This document shows, piece by piece, positions 25,710 to 34,920 of a stretch of 48,494 nucleotides of DNA (positions are counted from its first letter, which is position 1; each line of letters begins with the position of its first letter). A program made the position numbers and the translations under genes. This DNA comes from a virus. The notes beneath the pieces are model-generated. The model saw only the letters and a list, made by a program, of their open reading frames with translations. It made no database searches and was not told the origin of the DNA. The stretch lies in the IMG/VR virus record IMGVR_UViG_3300044732_000823, positions 1 to 48,494 of that record; one strand, given 5' to 3'.

Positions 25710-27467
25710 TTAGTTAATATATTCTGCGGAACCGAGGAAACGCCCGCCCCACATTGACTTCTTCAATGTGGAATTATTTTCTGGAGCATTTTCCAATTCT
25801 CCAGACTTCTTTACTGCTGTATCTGACTCAACTGCGTCCACACGATTAATAATCTGTGAAATGGTTTCTTGAACCTCAGCTAGAGTCTTTGACAGCTCTT
25901 CTTGCTTTGTTGCAAAAGAACTTGTTACGTCTGCAACACTCTTTGCAACAGCATTTACAGATTCTGCACTTTTAGCTGTACCTTCTGATACAGTTGCAGA
26001 AATAAAATCTTTGATTTCGTCCAATGCTTTTACCAAGTCAATCGCTTCACCGTTATTTTCGGTGGAAGCGTCAGTGGCAACCTCATCTGACTTTTCTACA
26101 GATTCTTCTGTAGCAGCCTCTTCTACAGGAGCTTCTTCAGCTACTGCTTCTTCAGCTTCAGGAGCTTCTTGTGTTTCTACAACATCTTCTGCACCTTCAA
26201 CTACTTCGTCTACTTCAACAACCTCTTCGGTTGTTACTTCTTCATTATCAGCCACGATAACACCTCCTTCATTATTTTTGGTGGCAACTGACTCAATTTG
26301 GATATCTGTTCCAATTGCCTTATCTACTGTCTCTTCAGACAGCAATTCTTTTGTAGGAATTCCAAAGAATTTCTTTACCTTTGCATTCCAAGACCTTAAA
26401 GTTTTCATTTTATGTCCAACCTTTGTTTCCGTTGGTTTCCACGAATTTCCTTCTTTTCTATAAACCGTAATAACAACTGCAGGATCTTCTGGAGTTCCAG
26501 TTACAGTTACAGACGAGTTAGGTACATTAATTTTACCATTAGTTACTACTCTTGTTACCTTGCCACGAGCGGTGCCACCAGATGATCCCCACTGAACAAA
26601 ATCTCCAACAGAAAATGATGATTTTTTAACATCATCTTTATCTTTGTCTTTGTATTTAACTTCAGTTTGAATATCTGAAAACCTTCTTGATTGCTTTGGA
26701 TACTTCTTTGGAGTATCTTCACTTGTAATTACATTATTAGACTTTTCAAAGTGTGAGTCTAGTGCTTTTGCAATTGCTTTTGAAAGATCTTCACCTTCCA
26801 TGGTCTCTACCCATCCAATTGAATCAAGGTTTTTGTTGCATAGTGCACAATCCTTAGACTCTGACTCTCCAGTAAATGCAACACCGTCTGTTTCGCACCA
26901 AAAAACATTATCAATGTGGGACTTTTCAAAAATTCCTTCTGCTACGGTATTGGTTTTTTGAATTGAAAAAATATTTGCTAATTGATTTGCTGGTGAATCA
27001 ACAAGTGATAGCTCAACCAAATCATAGTCTTTAATAATTCTAACAGTGTGTTCTAGTTCTGGGTCATAGACATTATCTGAGTCTTTTACTGCTCCACCGA
27101 TTGAAAAGCCAGTAAGTGTTCCATCAAGAACCATTTCCCAGATATCTGAGGCACCCTTTGAAATATATGTATCTACAAATACTCCACTATATTGCTTGTT
27201 TGTTGCTTGATCGAAAAATGTTTCTGTTCTAAAGTTTACTACTTTTCCAGCAGGAATTGGCTGGTGCATGAGGCGAACATTTCCTCTAAAATTTTCAAAT
27301 GCTTTTTGAGATGCGTCAGCAGAAACACGATCACCTTGACGATCAATATTATCAAGTGTTGCAAAGCCAGAGACTATTCTCTTCTCTACATCAACTTTTG
27401 AGATAGGCATTGTCAGCGTTACCTGCTGACCATTAGTAGATAATGAAGCCTTTTGTAAATCTACCAT
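25710..27467 (-). CDS. Prohead protease fused to Cys-cluster, DUF2945-like and scaffold-like regions (585 aa)
   Basis: Residues 1-170 form an S78 (HK97-type) prohead protease: candidate triad H68 (RLMHQP), S122 (GFSIGG) and E152 (VELSLVDSP). Residues about 187-213 carry a C-x15-C-x2-C cluster. Residues about 283-360 (FVQWGSSGGTARGKVTRV, GTPEDPAVVI) match the DUF2945 Tudor-like domain. The region from 390 to 460 is very acidic Glu/Ala/Val repeat, followed by a coiled coil (470-560) and a basic end, which looks like a capsid scaffold. The ATG at 27467 was chosen; a GTG at 27488 is in frame but overlaps a TATAAT. Directly upstream of capsid. The mature protease probably cuts the scaffold part away. 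Confidence 0.85.
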   Translation of the reverse strand: MVDLQKASLSTNGQQVTLTMPISKVDVEKRIVSGFATLDNIDRQGDRVSADASQKAFENFRGNVRLMHQPIPAGKVVNFRTETFFDQATNKQYSGVFVDTYISKGASDIWEMVLDGTLTGFSIGGAVKDSDNVYDPELEHTVRIIKDYDLVELSLVDSPANQLANIFSIQKTNTVAEGIFEKSHIDNVFWCETDGVAFTGESESKDCALCNKNLDSIGWVETMEGEDLSKAIAKALDSHFEKSNNVITSEDTPKKYPKQSRRFSDIQTEVKYKDKDKDDVKKSSFSVGDFVQWGSSGGTARGKVTRVVTNGKINVPNSSVTVTGTPEDPAVVITVYRKEGNSWKPTETKVGHKMKTLRSWNAKVKKFFGIPTKELLSEETVDKAIGTDIQIESVATKNNEGGVIVADNEEVTTEEVVEVDEVVEGAEDVVETQEAPEAEEAVAEEAPVEEAATEESVEKSDEVATDASTENNGEAIDLVKALDEIKDFISATVSEGTAKSAESVNAVAKSVADVTSSFATKQEELSKTLAEVQETISQIINRVDAVESDTAVKKSGELENAPENNSTLKKSMWGGRFLGSAEYIN

Positions 27468-27508
27468 AGCATTCTTATTATATAACACTTTTGTTATTAT
27501 AGTGTTAA

Positions 27509-29071
27509 CTATTGTTGCTGTCTTCCTTCACCTTGGGTTGCTCTTGCACCAGTTCCTGAGTCTGCAGCATTACCAGTTCTTTCCTGATCTCTTCTTCTGT
27601 TTCCAGTTGCTCTTGCTGTTTGATCTGCTGCCTGTTGTGGCTTTAAGTCTACTGGTTCGTCTCCACCAGTAATTGGAGGAAGTCCAAGTCTTGGTCTAAC
27701 TTCATTTGGCATTACAACCTGCATTCTAAGATATCTTTCATCAATCTTTGATTGGGTATCTTCGTCAGTAAGAGTTAGTTCCTTAAAGTGAAGCTTAAAC
27801 ATATCAGTCTTTTCAGCAATGATTCTGTTAACTTTCTTTTCTAAAATGTCCTGCTGTGGTCTACATACCTGCTCTTTAAATGTCCTATCTGATTCACGAG
27901 CATTTGCAAGAGAAATGTTTTCTGCAGATCCAATTTTAGAAATTGGAGTTCTGTGAGCCATAAGAATTTCTTCACGATTTGCTCTTCTGTAGTTGTTAAA
28001 TGAAGAATCTTGGATACCATTTTCAATTGCCTCCATCTTCATTTCTACCTTATTTACACCATCGTCAGCAGGTAGTGGGACTACTACTGTTCTATGATTT
28101 TGACCACGCATATTATTTTGCATAAATTCAAATAGTTTTTGCTCTGCTTCTGGTGTAAACTTTGCACCCTTTAACCAGAAAATATATCTAGGAACTGCTT
28201 TGTTTTCAAAGTATTCTAGATTATATTTAGATGCAAATTCGTTTCCAGCCATTGCATTTTTAGCAGTTACAATTGGTGGAATTCCGTAATAAGTATTGGT
28301 TGGGGTATATTCTTTTAGGTGAATAATTTCGTTTGGACGAGGATCTGCACCAACTGGATTTGGCTGACTTACATCCTGAAAGTTTCTAAAGAATACTGCC
28401 TTACCATTTACGATCTGAACAAATCCATCACGAAGTCTACGGATACGCATTGTTGCTGCTGGAATGTGACCAATGTATCCAATTTCTCCAGCAGAAGTTC
28501 TACCAATTTCTAGGTATCCATTTCCAGTAGCTTCTTTATCAATGTACGCTTTCATTAAAGTAGCAGTAAATGTGTCGTCATCGTTGCGAGACTCAATCCA
28601 TTCTGTTACCTCTAACTTGACTCTTTCCATTTTTCTTCTTGCACGAGCAAGTTGATCCATATCTGTCATTTCTTCAAATCTTTGTTGAACCTGCAAGGTT
28701 TCTTGAAGTTCGTACCCAAGACCAACAATGTTAGAAACTTTTGCTTGAATAGCAGCATAGTTTGCAGAAGATACTTCAAAAATCTTTGCTAGTGAAGATA
28801 AGTTGTATGGAGGTTCAATTACATCAAATAGACCGTATCCATACTTGTCTGGAATCATTTGCTTGGATGATGCACCCTGACCACTCAACTCATTGTTGTC
28901 TGCTTTTTCTAATCTACGCTTTGCAGATCTACGAAAATTGTGGCTAAGACCAGAAAGAGAAAGGATCTCATCTCCAGACTTTTTAAATTCATCTGATCCA
29001 GTCCAGGGAGAATCTGCTTTAGGTGTTGAAAAAAGCTTTACTCCGCTTACTTCTCTATTATTTTCTTCCAT
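27509..29071 (-). CDS. Portal protein (520 aa)
   Basis: Portal of the PBSX/HK97-like class: YNLSSLAKIFEVSSANYAAI, then the wing and stem region (GNGYLEIGR; IGHIPAATMRIRRL), the clip and crown part (EIIHLKEYTPTNTYYGIPPI; EILMAHRTPISKIG; NARESDRTFKEQV). The C-terminal tail from about 470 is Gln/Arg/Thr-rich and probably disordered. The dodecameric portal would sit at the capsid vertex and pump DNA. ATG 29071 was preferred (MEENNREVSG...); the ATG at 29107 is an alternative that would overlap the preceding gene by 50 bp instead of 14. Confidence 0.92.
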   Translation of the reverse strand: MEENNREVSGVKLFSTPKADSPWTGSDEFKKSGDEILSLSGLSHNFRRSAKRRLEKADNNELSGQGASSKQMIPDKYGYGLFDVIEPPYNLSSLAKIFEVSSANYAAIQAKVSNIVGLGYELQETLQVQQRFEEMTDMDQLARARRKMERVKLEVTEWIESRNDDDTFTATLMKAYIDKEATGNGYLEIGRTSAGEIGYIGHIPAATMRIRRLRDGFVQIVNGKAVFFRNFQDVSQPNPVGADPRPNEIIHLKEYTPTNTYYGIPPIVTAKNAMAGNEFASKYNLEYFENKAVPRYIFWLKGAKFTPEAEQKLFEFMQNNMRGQNHRTVVVPLPADDGVNKVEMKMEAIENGIQDSSFNNYRRANREEILMAHRTPISKIGSAENISLANARESDRTFKEQVCRPQQDILEKKVNRIIAEKTDMFKLHFKELTLTDEDTQSKIDERYLRMQVVMPNEVRPRLGLPPITGGDEPVDLKPQQAADQTARATGNRRRDQERTGNAADSGTGARATQGEGRQQQ

Positions 29072-29390
29072 TACTAAACAACTCTTTCCAGTTTTCTGTA
29101 TCGCCATAAGGTGTCAATCCTTCAGCCATTCTTTCAATATCTTCTCTAGCCTGTGTATCTGTTGCTCTGCCAACTCCAGGCATAAATTTTGCAGTTCCTT
29201 CTGGCTTACCCCAATATGCTGCAGCATCTGCAAGTGCTTTCATTTTTGAAATATCATACTGGATGGATGGGACATTTAGAGTATTGCCATCATTGTCCAT
29301 AAATGGTTCTCCATTTGGCAGGACCCATACATAAATTCCAAGAGATGACTTGCTTTCTACAACACTTAACTTGTTATTTGATTTTGACAT
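29058..29390 (-). CDS. Small conserved-type protein before portal (110 aa)
   Basis: Not assigned. A compact protein: SLGIYVWVLPNGEPFMDNDG, then a helical segment (SKMKALADAAAYWGKPEG) and an ending with EDIERMAEGLTPYGD. Its place next to portal in an actinophage-type arrangement suggests a packaging or head role. The -10 TATCAT is only 6 bp from the ATG, so it may be read from a leaderless mRNA. Confidence 0.6.
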   Translation of the reverse strand: MSKSNNKLSVVESKSSLGIYVWVLPNGEPFMDNDGNTLNVPSIQYDISKMKALADAAAYWGKPEGTAKFMPGVGRATDTQAREDIERMAEGLTPYGDTENWKELFSNGRK

Positions 29391-29396
29391 ACCACA

Positions 29397-29402
29397 ATGA
29401 TA
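29397..29402 (-). promoter_or_regulatory. Candidate -10 (TATCAT) for the head operon
   Basis: Minus-strand TATCAT then TGTGGT and ATG, a 6-bp gap as in a leaderless promoter. The string GTGGTATGTC is shared with the start of the 37147 gene, which has TATAAT at the same distance. No clear -35. Confidence 0.42.
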
Positions 29403-29426
29403 CCATAATTAACGCCAATTTGTTAA

Positions 29427-32400
29427 CTAGCGTTCTGGAATTCTTGTTGATGCTGATGGAGTGGCAGTAGGCTTATAACTAACAATTTTTCTTTGAACAA
29501 TATCCCTTGTGTAATTATTTAAATCATCTCTTATAAAATAATAGTTTTTGTTATCTTTTCCACCAGAAACATAAACAACTTGAAAGTTTGAAGGATTTGT
29601 AAGCTTTGTAATAAAAATGTAAGGATCTGAAATAGCAGTAACCTGATATATTCCATTAAGAGAATTATTTGCTCCTTGATCTTTAAATAAAACTACTGTT
29701 CCTACACCTAATTGGACTCCATCAATTCTAGTTAAATCTTCAATTCCAGAGTAATTTAGTCTGTAGCTGCTTCCAGACAATTGAGAAATAGAGTATGCTT
29801 GATTTGAAGCAACATCTATATGTTGACTAGAAAATGAAGCTTGATTTGAAAGAGGCTGAAAAGTTCCTCTTGACGAAGTAAGGTCAGAGTCGTTTATGTA
29901 CATTGCAACTTGACTGGACGATCCATACCCTCTTCTTTCAACATATATACTAAATGCATTACTATAAATTCTTTTTACAGCATTTGCAGTTGGTCTTCCA
30001 CTTGTTATTAAAAGGTTATCTAACTGCCAAGCACTTCCTCCAAATCCAAAAATTAAAGGATTTGTGTTTGGAATAGCATTGCCTTCATTAAATACAATAG
30101 CGTAATGGTTCCAAACATTAATGTTGTATGTTTTTGCTGAGTCATAAGGATCTCCGTTAATGTAAAGCTTTGCTGTTCCAGTAGTAGGATGCAACACACC
30201 AGATTCTCTAGTTGACCATTTTATTTCTGTGGTCCCATATTTTAATAAATTAATGTCTGTAACTTCAGACTTTGCTCTAGCAGCAAACATTACAGAAAAA
30301 TAAGTTAAGTTTCCATTTGTTGGAGTTGTTGTTAGAGGTAGGCTAACATAATTTGATTTTTCATAAACCCCAGACCCAATAGATCCTACTTGTACTCCAG
30401 TATTAAAAGATCTATAAAGATCTGTTTTTGCTTTTACGTCTGCAATTTTTTTAAATGGAGTTTGAACAGAACTAGAAACTTGAGTATAAATTCTAGGATT
30501 TGATCCTCTACTATCTGTATTAATTTCTAAATATTTTAAAGAGTCATCTGTTTTTGCGTTATAAGAATAAATTCTTAAATAATTTAAAGATCCAGGATAT
30601 TTTTCATTGTCAAAAGACTTCAAGGTACCCTTTACACTAAAGTAAAGTTCTTTTACTTTTGGAGGAGAGCTTGCAAAATATGGAAGATAAAGGTATCTAA
30701 GATCTACTGCGTTTGCAGAAGATATAATTTCTGTTGTTACGCCATTAACAACTTTTTCTAAAGTATATTTAACATCGGCTATATTTGATCCTAAATCCAC
30801 TGCTATTGGAACCTTAATGTCATTAACCGATGTTTCTAAAAATTGAGTTTCAACCAAATCGGATAGGGAAAATCCAAATTCAAATGTTCCATTGACAGAA
30901 ATTCCAAATCTTTCTTCTGATTTTATTGGATAGGCTTGATAAAGCAAAGTTTTATATTTAGCTGGATATTGAGATATATTTGTAATTCCAGTCAAATCTT
31001 GATTATGAATATCTATTTGCCAAAACTTTCCGTCAAATCTTTTTGTCTGTCCAACAGTAATATTTGAAGGGATGTTTTCATTAAAAAATACTGGTGCTGT
31101 ACCAACTCTTATATAGCCATCTTGAAGTGGAAAAATGCTTCTGATGGTTGATGTTGTTTGATCTATTCCAGTGCTTGAGTCTTTAATTCCAACCTTTATT
31201 TTTCCATCACTTAAAACATATAGCGATATTACAAAAGTATTTCCTTGTAAAACAAAGCTTCCTCCACTTCCAGAAAGCATTTGTGTTGGAGTATTTCCAT
31301 TTATTGATTGTGTAATATTTACAACGGTTCCAGTAATTGTTGCTGAAATTGAACTATTAGAAGACTTTGAACCAATATAAAAAAGTTGCTGTTCATTGCT
31401 TCCATGACCTGTTGAAGGAATTGAAAACTTAAAAGAAACTCCAGAAGTTCTACTGTCTGTTATTCTTTCATAGTTTGAAACTTCAGCATAGGAGTATGCA
31501 TTGTCTGGGAATTGAATATAGTCAACGCTTGATTCTGTTCCAAACATATTTGACTTTGTTACTCCACTGTTAGAAGATAAATATAAATTAACTGGTGGCT
31601 GGGACTTTGTTACTAGGTTATCATTAACAAACTCCAACCTATTATAAGTAGTTGAAGGACTCCATGTAGAGCTACTGTAATAATCAATAGCTTTTACTGG
31701 TGCAGTTTCTTGCATAGTTAAGTCATATGAAGTTCCGCCATAATTTGCTGACAATGTTTTATTAATTGAATATCCAAGACCATAAACATAGTGTATTTTG
31801 CAAAGGTCAGTAGTTAGTTGGTAGTTATAGGTTGCGATTGTGTCAAAGGATACTGCTAAAAATGGGGGAGCAGAAGATGTTAGTGGTGCTGGAAATTTAA
31901 AGTTAAATTTTCTTTCTGATTCTGCACTTGGCTTTGTTAAAAATAAGTCTTTTTCAATTACTACTTTTCTTCCAGCTTTTCCATTAACAACAATTTGAAT
32001 TGAAGTTGGGCTGTATAAACAAACAACATGAAGTGGAGCATTAAAGTTTTCAACATGGACTTCTGATTCATAAAGGTACTTGCCGTAGTCACCAACCTTA
32101 AAAACTAAATATTCAAAATTTTTAATGTAAACTCCAGTATTTGAGTTTCCATAGTTGGTATTTTCTCCTTGAAGTTTAACTATTGCAGATTCTCCAAAAA
32201 TAATGTTTTCGTCTAATCTATCAAAGTTTTCTGGAAGCTCTAAATTCATCCAAAACTCAAAAGACAGGTTTTTCTTTTGACTTGAGGCAGAAAACATTCC
32301 TTGAGAAGGAACATAAAATAAGTTATTATCTGTAGCGTAATTATTTGTGCTCCAAGCACCAGCATTATTTACAGAAACTGTTCCAGAATATGTGATAGGT

Positions 32401-32552
32401 ATCTTACCTTTAAAAAATTTACCAGAATTGTATGCACCATTTGCACTTGCACCTTTAAATCCATCTGCAACAACATCAGATATGCCATCTGGCTCATCTA
32501 GAGCCCAGACGGTATCTGGATTATCTCGCATTATAAGAGTTGAATAAGACAT
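29427..32552 (-). CDS. Large protein with three LamG/ConA-like domains (1041 aa)
   Basis: Three predicted concanavalin-type jelly-roll regions. The first (about 85-225) has LSFEFWMNLELP ... LHVVCLYSPTSIQIVVNGK; the second (about 365-540) GVSFKFSIPSTGHGSN ... FWQIDIHNQDLTGI; the third (about 730-870) has YFSVMFAARAK ... WNHYAIVFNEG. Such repeats are used in phage fibres and minor tail proteins to bind glycans. The C-terminus has a small beta domain (LGVGTVVLFKDQGANN and YQVTAISDPYIF). The ATG has an AGAGGT site. It stands between RNR and portal, where terminase would be expected, which is unusual for a fibre gene. Confidence 0.7.
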   Translation of the reverse strand: MSYSTLIMRDNPDTVWALDEPDGISDVVADGFKGASANGAYNSGKFFKGKIPITYSGTVSVNNAGAWSTNNYATDNNLFYVPSQGMFSASSQKKNLSFEFWMNLELPENFDRLDENIIFGESAIVKLQGENTNYGNSNTGVYIKNFEYLVFKVGDYGKYLYESEVHVENFNAPLHVVCLYSPTSIQIVVNGKAGRKVVIEKDLFLTKPSAESERKFNFKFPAPLTSSAPPFLAVSFDTIATYNYQLTTDLCKIHYVYGLGYSINKTLSANYGGTSYDLTMQETAPVKAIDYYSSSTWSPSTTYNRLEFVNDNLVTKSQPPVNLYLSSNSGVTKSNMFGTESSVDYIQFPDNAYSYAEVSNYERITDSRTSGVSFKFSIPSTGHGSNEQQLFYIGSKSSNSSISATITGTVVNITQSINGNTPTQMLSGSGGSFVLQGNTFVISLYVLSDGKIKVGIKDSSTGIDQTTSTIRSIFPLQDGYIRVGTAPVFFNENIPSNITVGQTKRFDGKFWQIDIHNQDLTGITNISQYPAKYKTLLYQAYPIKSEERFGISVNGTFEFGFSLSDLVETQFLETSVNDIKVPIAVDLGSNIADVKYTLEKVVNGVTTEIISSANAVDLRYLYLPYFASSPPKVKELYFSVKGTLKSFDNEKYPGSLNYLRIYSYNAKTDDSLKYLEINTDSRGSNPRIYTQVSSSVQTPFKKIADVKAKTDLYRSFNTGVQVGSIGSGVYEKSNYVSLPLTTTPTNGNLTYFSVMFAARAKSEVTDINLLKYGTTEIKWSTRESGVLHPTTGTAKLYINGDPYDSAKTYNINVWNHYAIVFNEGNAIPNTNPLIFGFGGSAWQLDNLLITSGRPTANAVKRIYSNAFSIYVERRGYGSSSQVAMYINDSDLTSSRGTFQPLSNQASFSSQHIDVASNQAYSISQLSGSSYRLNYSGIEDLTRIDGVQLGVGTVVLFKDQGANNSLNGIYQVTAISDPYIFITKLTNPSNFQVVYVSGGKDNKNYYFIRDDLNNYTRDIVQRKIVSYKPTATPSASTRIPER

Positions 32553-32568
32553 AGGTACCTCTTATACA

Positions 32569-34512
32569 TTATACAGTTTTAGCGGTACCAAAATCACTTA
32601 TATCACAAGCCCCTGCAACACATGCAAGATCTTGAACACTAGTAGTTCCATCAAATGTTTCATAAATCTCTAACCATTTCCAATCAAGGTCTGCTGGAGT
32701 TTCAGAAACTAATGATTCATATTCTTCCTTTGTGCATTCTTGATATGGTGCTTGCTGATAAGTATGCTCTGAATAAGGTAAGAAAGATACGCCAGACATT
32801 TCATCAATATGGTCATATACCCAAGCACCTACTGCCATCCATTCACTTTCTTTAACAGAAACAGTAATAGAAGGCTTATGCTCTGCCCAATGTCTTTGGT
32901 AGGTAAGCCAGATATCTAAATGCTGTACGGCAGTTAAATCTTGACGAAGTGTTGCACCTTCTGGTGCAGCAATAGGAAATGAAAATACCATAGTGTCGTT
33001 TGGCTTCATTACATCTGGCTCATGCTTAATTCCCATATCTACTAAAAATGATGTAATTGGGTCTTTCATATCTCCACGAATTGTTCGTGTGTAATATTGA
33101 GAGTGCCATGGATGCATACCTGAAGATGCATTTACTAATTGAGAAACTGTGCCAGATGGCTTAACGCATGTAATTGCTGCTGCCTGGTTTACTCCAATTT
33201 CTTTAGCCCACTTTGCATTAACTTTAACTGCATGTTCACGCATTTCATCAAGCCACTTAGAAAGCTCTTCTACGCCTCTAGAACCATTCAGGACAGGATG
33301 AGATAGCTGACCTGTTAGTGAGACACCAAGTAAACTTTCTTCTTCTGAGTTCTTCTGCCAGATTTTTCTTAGGTACTTAAATCTAGTAAATGAGGATTGA
33401 ACGGTTCCAAGAATAGTTGCCAATTCAACCTTGTCTTTTAGTTCCTCAAGAGTGTCTGTATCACGAACAATAACTTCTGTAAGGTTACAGAACTGGTAAG
33501 GGCGTAGAATAATCTCAGAACATGGGTTTGTTCCAAAGTCTACAGTATGATCTCTACGACCATTCTTTTCTGCAACATTTTGTGCTGCTGCACGACTAAA
33601 GATTCCACGCTCTCCTGACTTTGAGTCATATAATGCTTTCCACTCATCCATAAATACTTCCATGGTTGGACGAGTTCCATAAACTGCAGAATTATTTGCA
33701 AGAGCTCTTTGACCTGAATATTCCCACCATGAACCAGACTTTGCTGCTGCCATATTTCTATCTTCTAGGTCTGAAAGTGAAATCATTGCTGACCTACGAA
33801 CTCCACCAACAACTACGACTTCTGCAATCTTACACATTAAGTCATGTGCCTCTAGTGGTGTAAGCTTTCTACCTGCTGCACCCTTAACAATTGCAATGGA
33901 AAACTTAAACAAACGATCTAATGGATCTGGACCAGATGCACGACCACCAAAAGTCTTAAGACGAGCACCTGCAGGACGAACCTGAGACATGTCCCAAGAT
34001 GGAATTTGACCTTGCCACAAAAGTGCAAGAAGTTCTTTTAATGATCGAGCCCATCCTGCTTTGGAATCTTCTACAACAATAGTGGTATCTGTTTTTTCAA
34101 AATGTTCGGAGATTTCTGGTAACTGATTTACATAACGTGACTCTACTGAATATCCAACACCAGTTCCACACATAAGAATATACATAGCTTCATCAAAGGA
34201 TCGGAGAGAATCTACTGGAAGGTAGGAGCAGTTGTAGAGGCATGTGCTATCACGATCTAAGGCAGGTCCAGCGGTCATTAAACCTCTCATGGATGGCATT
34301 ACCCTAGTTGTTAAAATAGCCTCTGAAATTTGTTTCTTAATCTTGTCAGACATAGAATATCCATTATGCTTTTCCAATGCTTCAAACATGTATGTAGTGT
34401 AACGACTTACTGTTTCGTCCCAATTCTCTCTACGATTCTCTGTTTCCATCCATCGTGCATATCGTGTTTTGTGAATTACCTGCTGATAAGCGGTGGGTAA
34501 AACATAAGTCAT
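32569..34512 (-). CDS. nrdJ: Ribonucleotide reductase, class II, B12-dependent, monomeric (647 aa)
   Basis: Reduces ribonucleotides to deoxyribonucleotides for phage DNA synthesis using adenosylcobalamin. The active-site motif NPCSEI (N329, C331, E333) and a cysteine 11 residues later (C342) match the Lactobacillus leichmannii-type enzyme; C95 in CLYNCSY is the other likely redox cysteine. The CVKPSGTVSQL loop and GVRRSAMI motif are also present. The C-terminus has a CVAGAC pair spaced as in that family, which reduces the active site. The second ATG (34512) is 9 bp after GGAG; the first overlaps it. It has its own promoter (34566-34594). No other nucleotide-metabolism genes are seen here. Confidence 0.93.
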   Translation of the reverse strand: MTYVLPTAYQQVIHKTRYARWMETENRRENWDETVSRYTTYMFEALEKHNGYSMSDKIKKQISEAILTTRVMPSMRGLMTAGPALDRDSTCLYNCSYLPVDSLRSFDEAMYILMCGTGVGYSVESRYVNQLPEISEHFEKTDTTIVVEDSKAGWARSLKELLALLWQGQIPSWDMSQVRPAGARLKTFGGRASGPDPLDRLFKFSIAIVKGAAGRKLTPLEAHDLMCKIAEVVVVGGVRRSAMISLSDLEDRNMAAAKSGSWWEYSGQRALANNSAVYGTRPTMEVFMDEWKALYDSKSGERGIFSRAAAQNVAEKNGRRDHTVDFGTNPCSEIILRPYQFCNLTEVIVRDTDTLEELKDKVELATILGTVQSSFTRFKYLRKIWQKNSEEESLLGVSLTGQLSHPVLNGSRGVEELSKWLDEMREHAVKVNAKWAKEIGVNQAAAITCVKPSGTVSQLVNASSGMHPWHSQYYTRTIRGDMKDPITSFLVDMGIKHEPDVMKPNDTMVFSFPIAAPEGATLRQDLTAVQHLDIWLTYQRHWAEHKPSITVSVKESEWMAVGAWVYDHIDEMSGVSFLPYSEHTYQQAPYQECTKEEYESLVSETPADLDWKWLEIYETFDGTTSVQDLACVAGACDISDFGTAKTV

Positions 34513-34539
34513 TAAAATCATCTCCGTTTAAAAAATATT

Positions 34540-34553
34540 TGATTCGCTGAATA
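34540..34553 (-). other. Small hairpin in the RNR leader
   Basis: TCGCT-ATTC-AGCGA on the minus strand, about 30 bp before the RNR start and just after the likely transcription start. A five-pair stem with a four-base loop; may stabilise the 5' end. No riboswitch (for example cobalamin-type) is visible in the short leader. Confidence 0.3.
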
Positions 34554-34565
34554 GCGAGTACCTCT

Positions 34566-34594
34566 ATTCTACACCATATTGGTCACAGTTCCAA
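34566..34594 (-). promoter_or_regulatory. Promoter of the RNR gene (TTGGAA-N17-TAGAAT)
   Basis: Minus strand: TTGGAA (34594-34589), 17-bp spacer, TAGAAT (34571-34566). Both hexamers match sigma-70-type consensus at four or five of six positions. It lies about 55 bp upstream of the ATG at 34512 and faces away from the rightward gene at 34622. Confidence 0.65.
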
Positions 34595-34606
34595 AATCAG
34601 GGTGTG

Positions 34607-34615
34607 TGATAAGAT
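34607..34615 (+). promoter_or_regulatory. Extended -10 (TGATAAGAT), probably leaderless
   Basis: TGA followed by TAAGAT, ending 6 bp before the ATG at 34622. There is no Shine-Dalgarno site between. Suggests leaderless expression of the short rightward gene. Confidence 0.45.
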
Positions 34616-34621
34616 TAAGTC

Positions 34622-34849
34622 ATGATAACAATACAAGAATTACATATTTACAATAAATTACAATCAGCTGGTGTAGTTGCAGAAATTAAATGTCCAGGAA
34701 ATCCAGATCATATGTATATGCTTCCTTGGTTTACAGAATCAGAAGAACCAGTATTTAAGTGCATAGCTTGTAATACAATATTACATTTAGGTAACGATTT
34801 AATAAAAAAGATTAAATTTCTAGTCAGTGAACTAGGAAGTAGTGTATAA
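34622..34849 (+). CDS. Small zinc-ribbon-like protein (75 aa)
   Basis: Rightward gene in an otherwise leftward region. The middle has C-x(6)-H-type and CIAC ligands (IKCPGNPDHMYMLPWF and FKCIACNTILHLG) with a spacing that could bind one zinc, preceded by a helix (ITIQELHIYNKLQSAG). Small zinc-ribbon proteins of this type are frequent in actinophages but without known role. Transcribed divergently from RNR and convergently with the fibre genes; an AT-rich palindrome follows. Confidence 0.65.
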   Translation: MITIQELHIYNKLQSAGVVAEIKCPGNPDHMYMLPWFTESEEPVFKCIACNTILHLGNDLIKKIKFLVSELGSSV

Positions 34850-34885
34850 TTGTTATTTATATAATATAGATAGTTTTAAAGTATT

Positions 34886-34904
34886 ATTATATTAATAATA
34901 TAAT
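34886..34904. terminator. AT-only palindrome between convergent genes
   Basis: ATTATAT-TAATA-ATATAAT, a perfect 7-bp inverted repeat in a 70-bp stretch of nearly pure A/T. Because genes converge here it could end both transcripts, but a stem without G/C is weak. It may equally be simple AT-rich spacer. Confidence 0.35.
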
Positions 34905-34920
34905 TTATATTAATTATATA

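Noticed and set aside
34540-34620. Cobalamin riboswitch before the B12-dependent reductase
   Set aside because: The leader is only about 50 nt with one small hairpin, too short for a B12 aptamer, and no B12-box-like sequence is visible.
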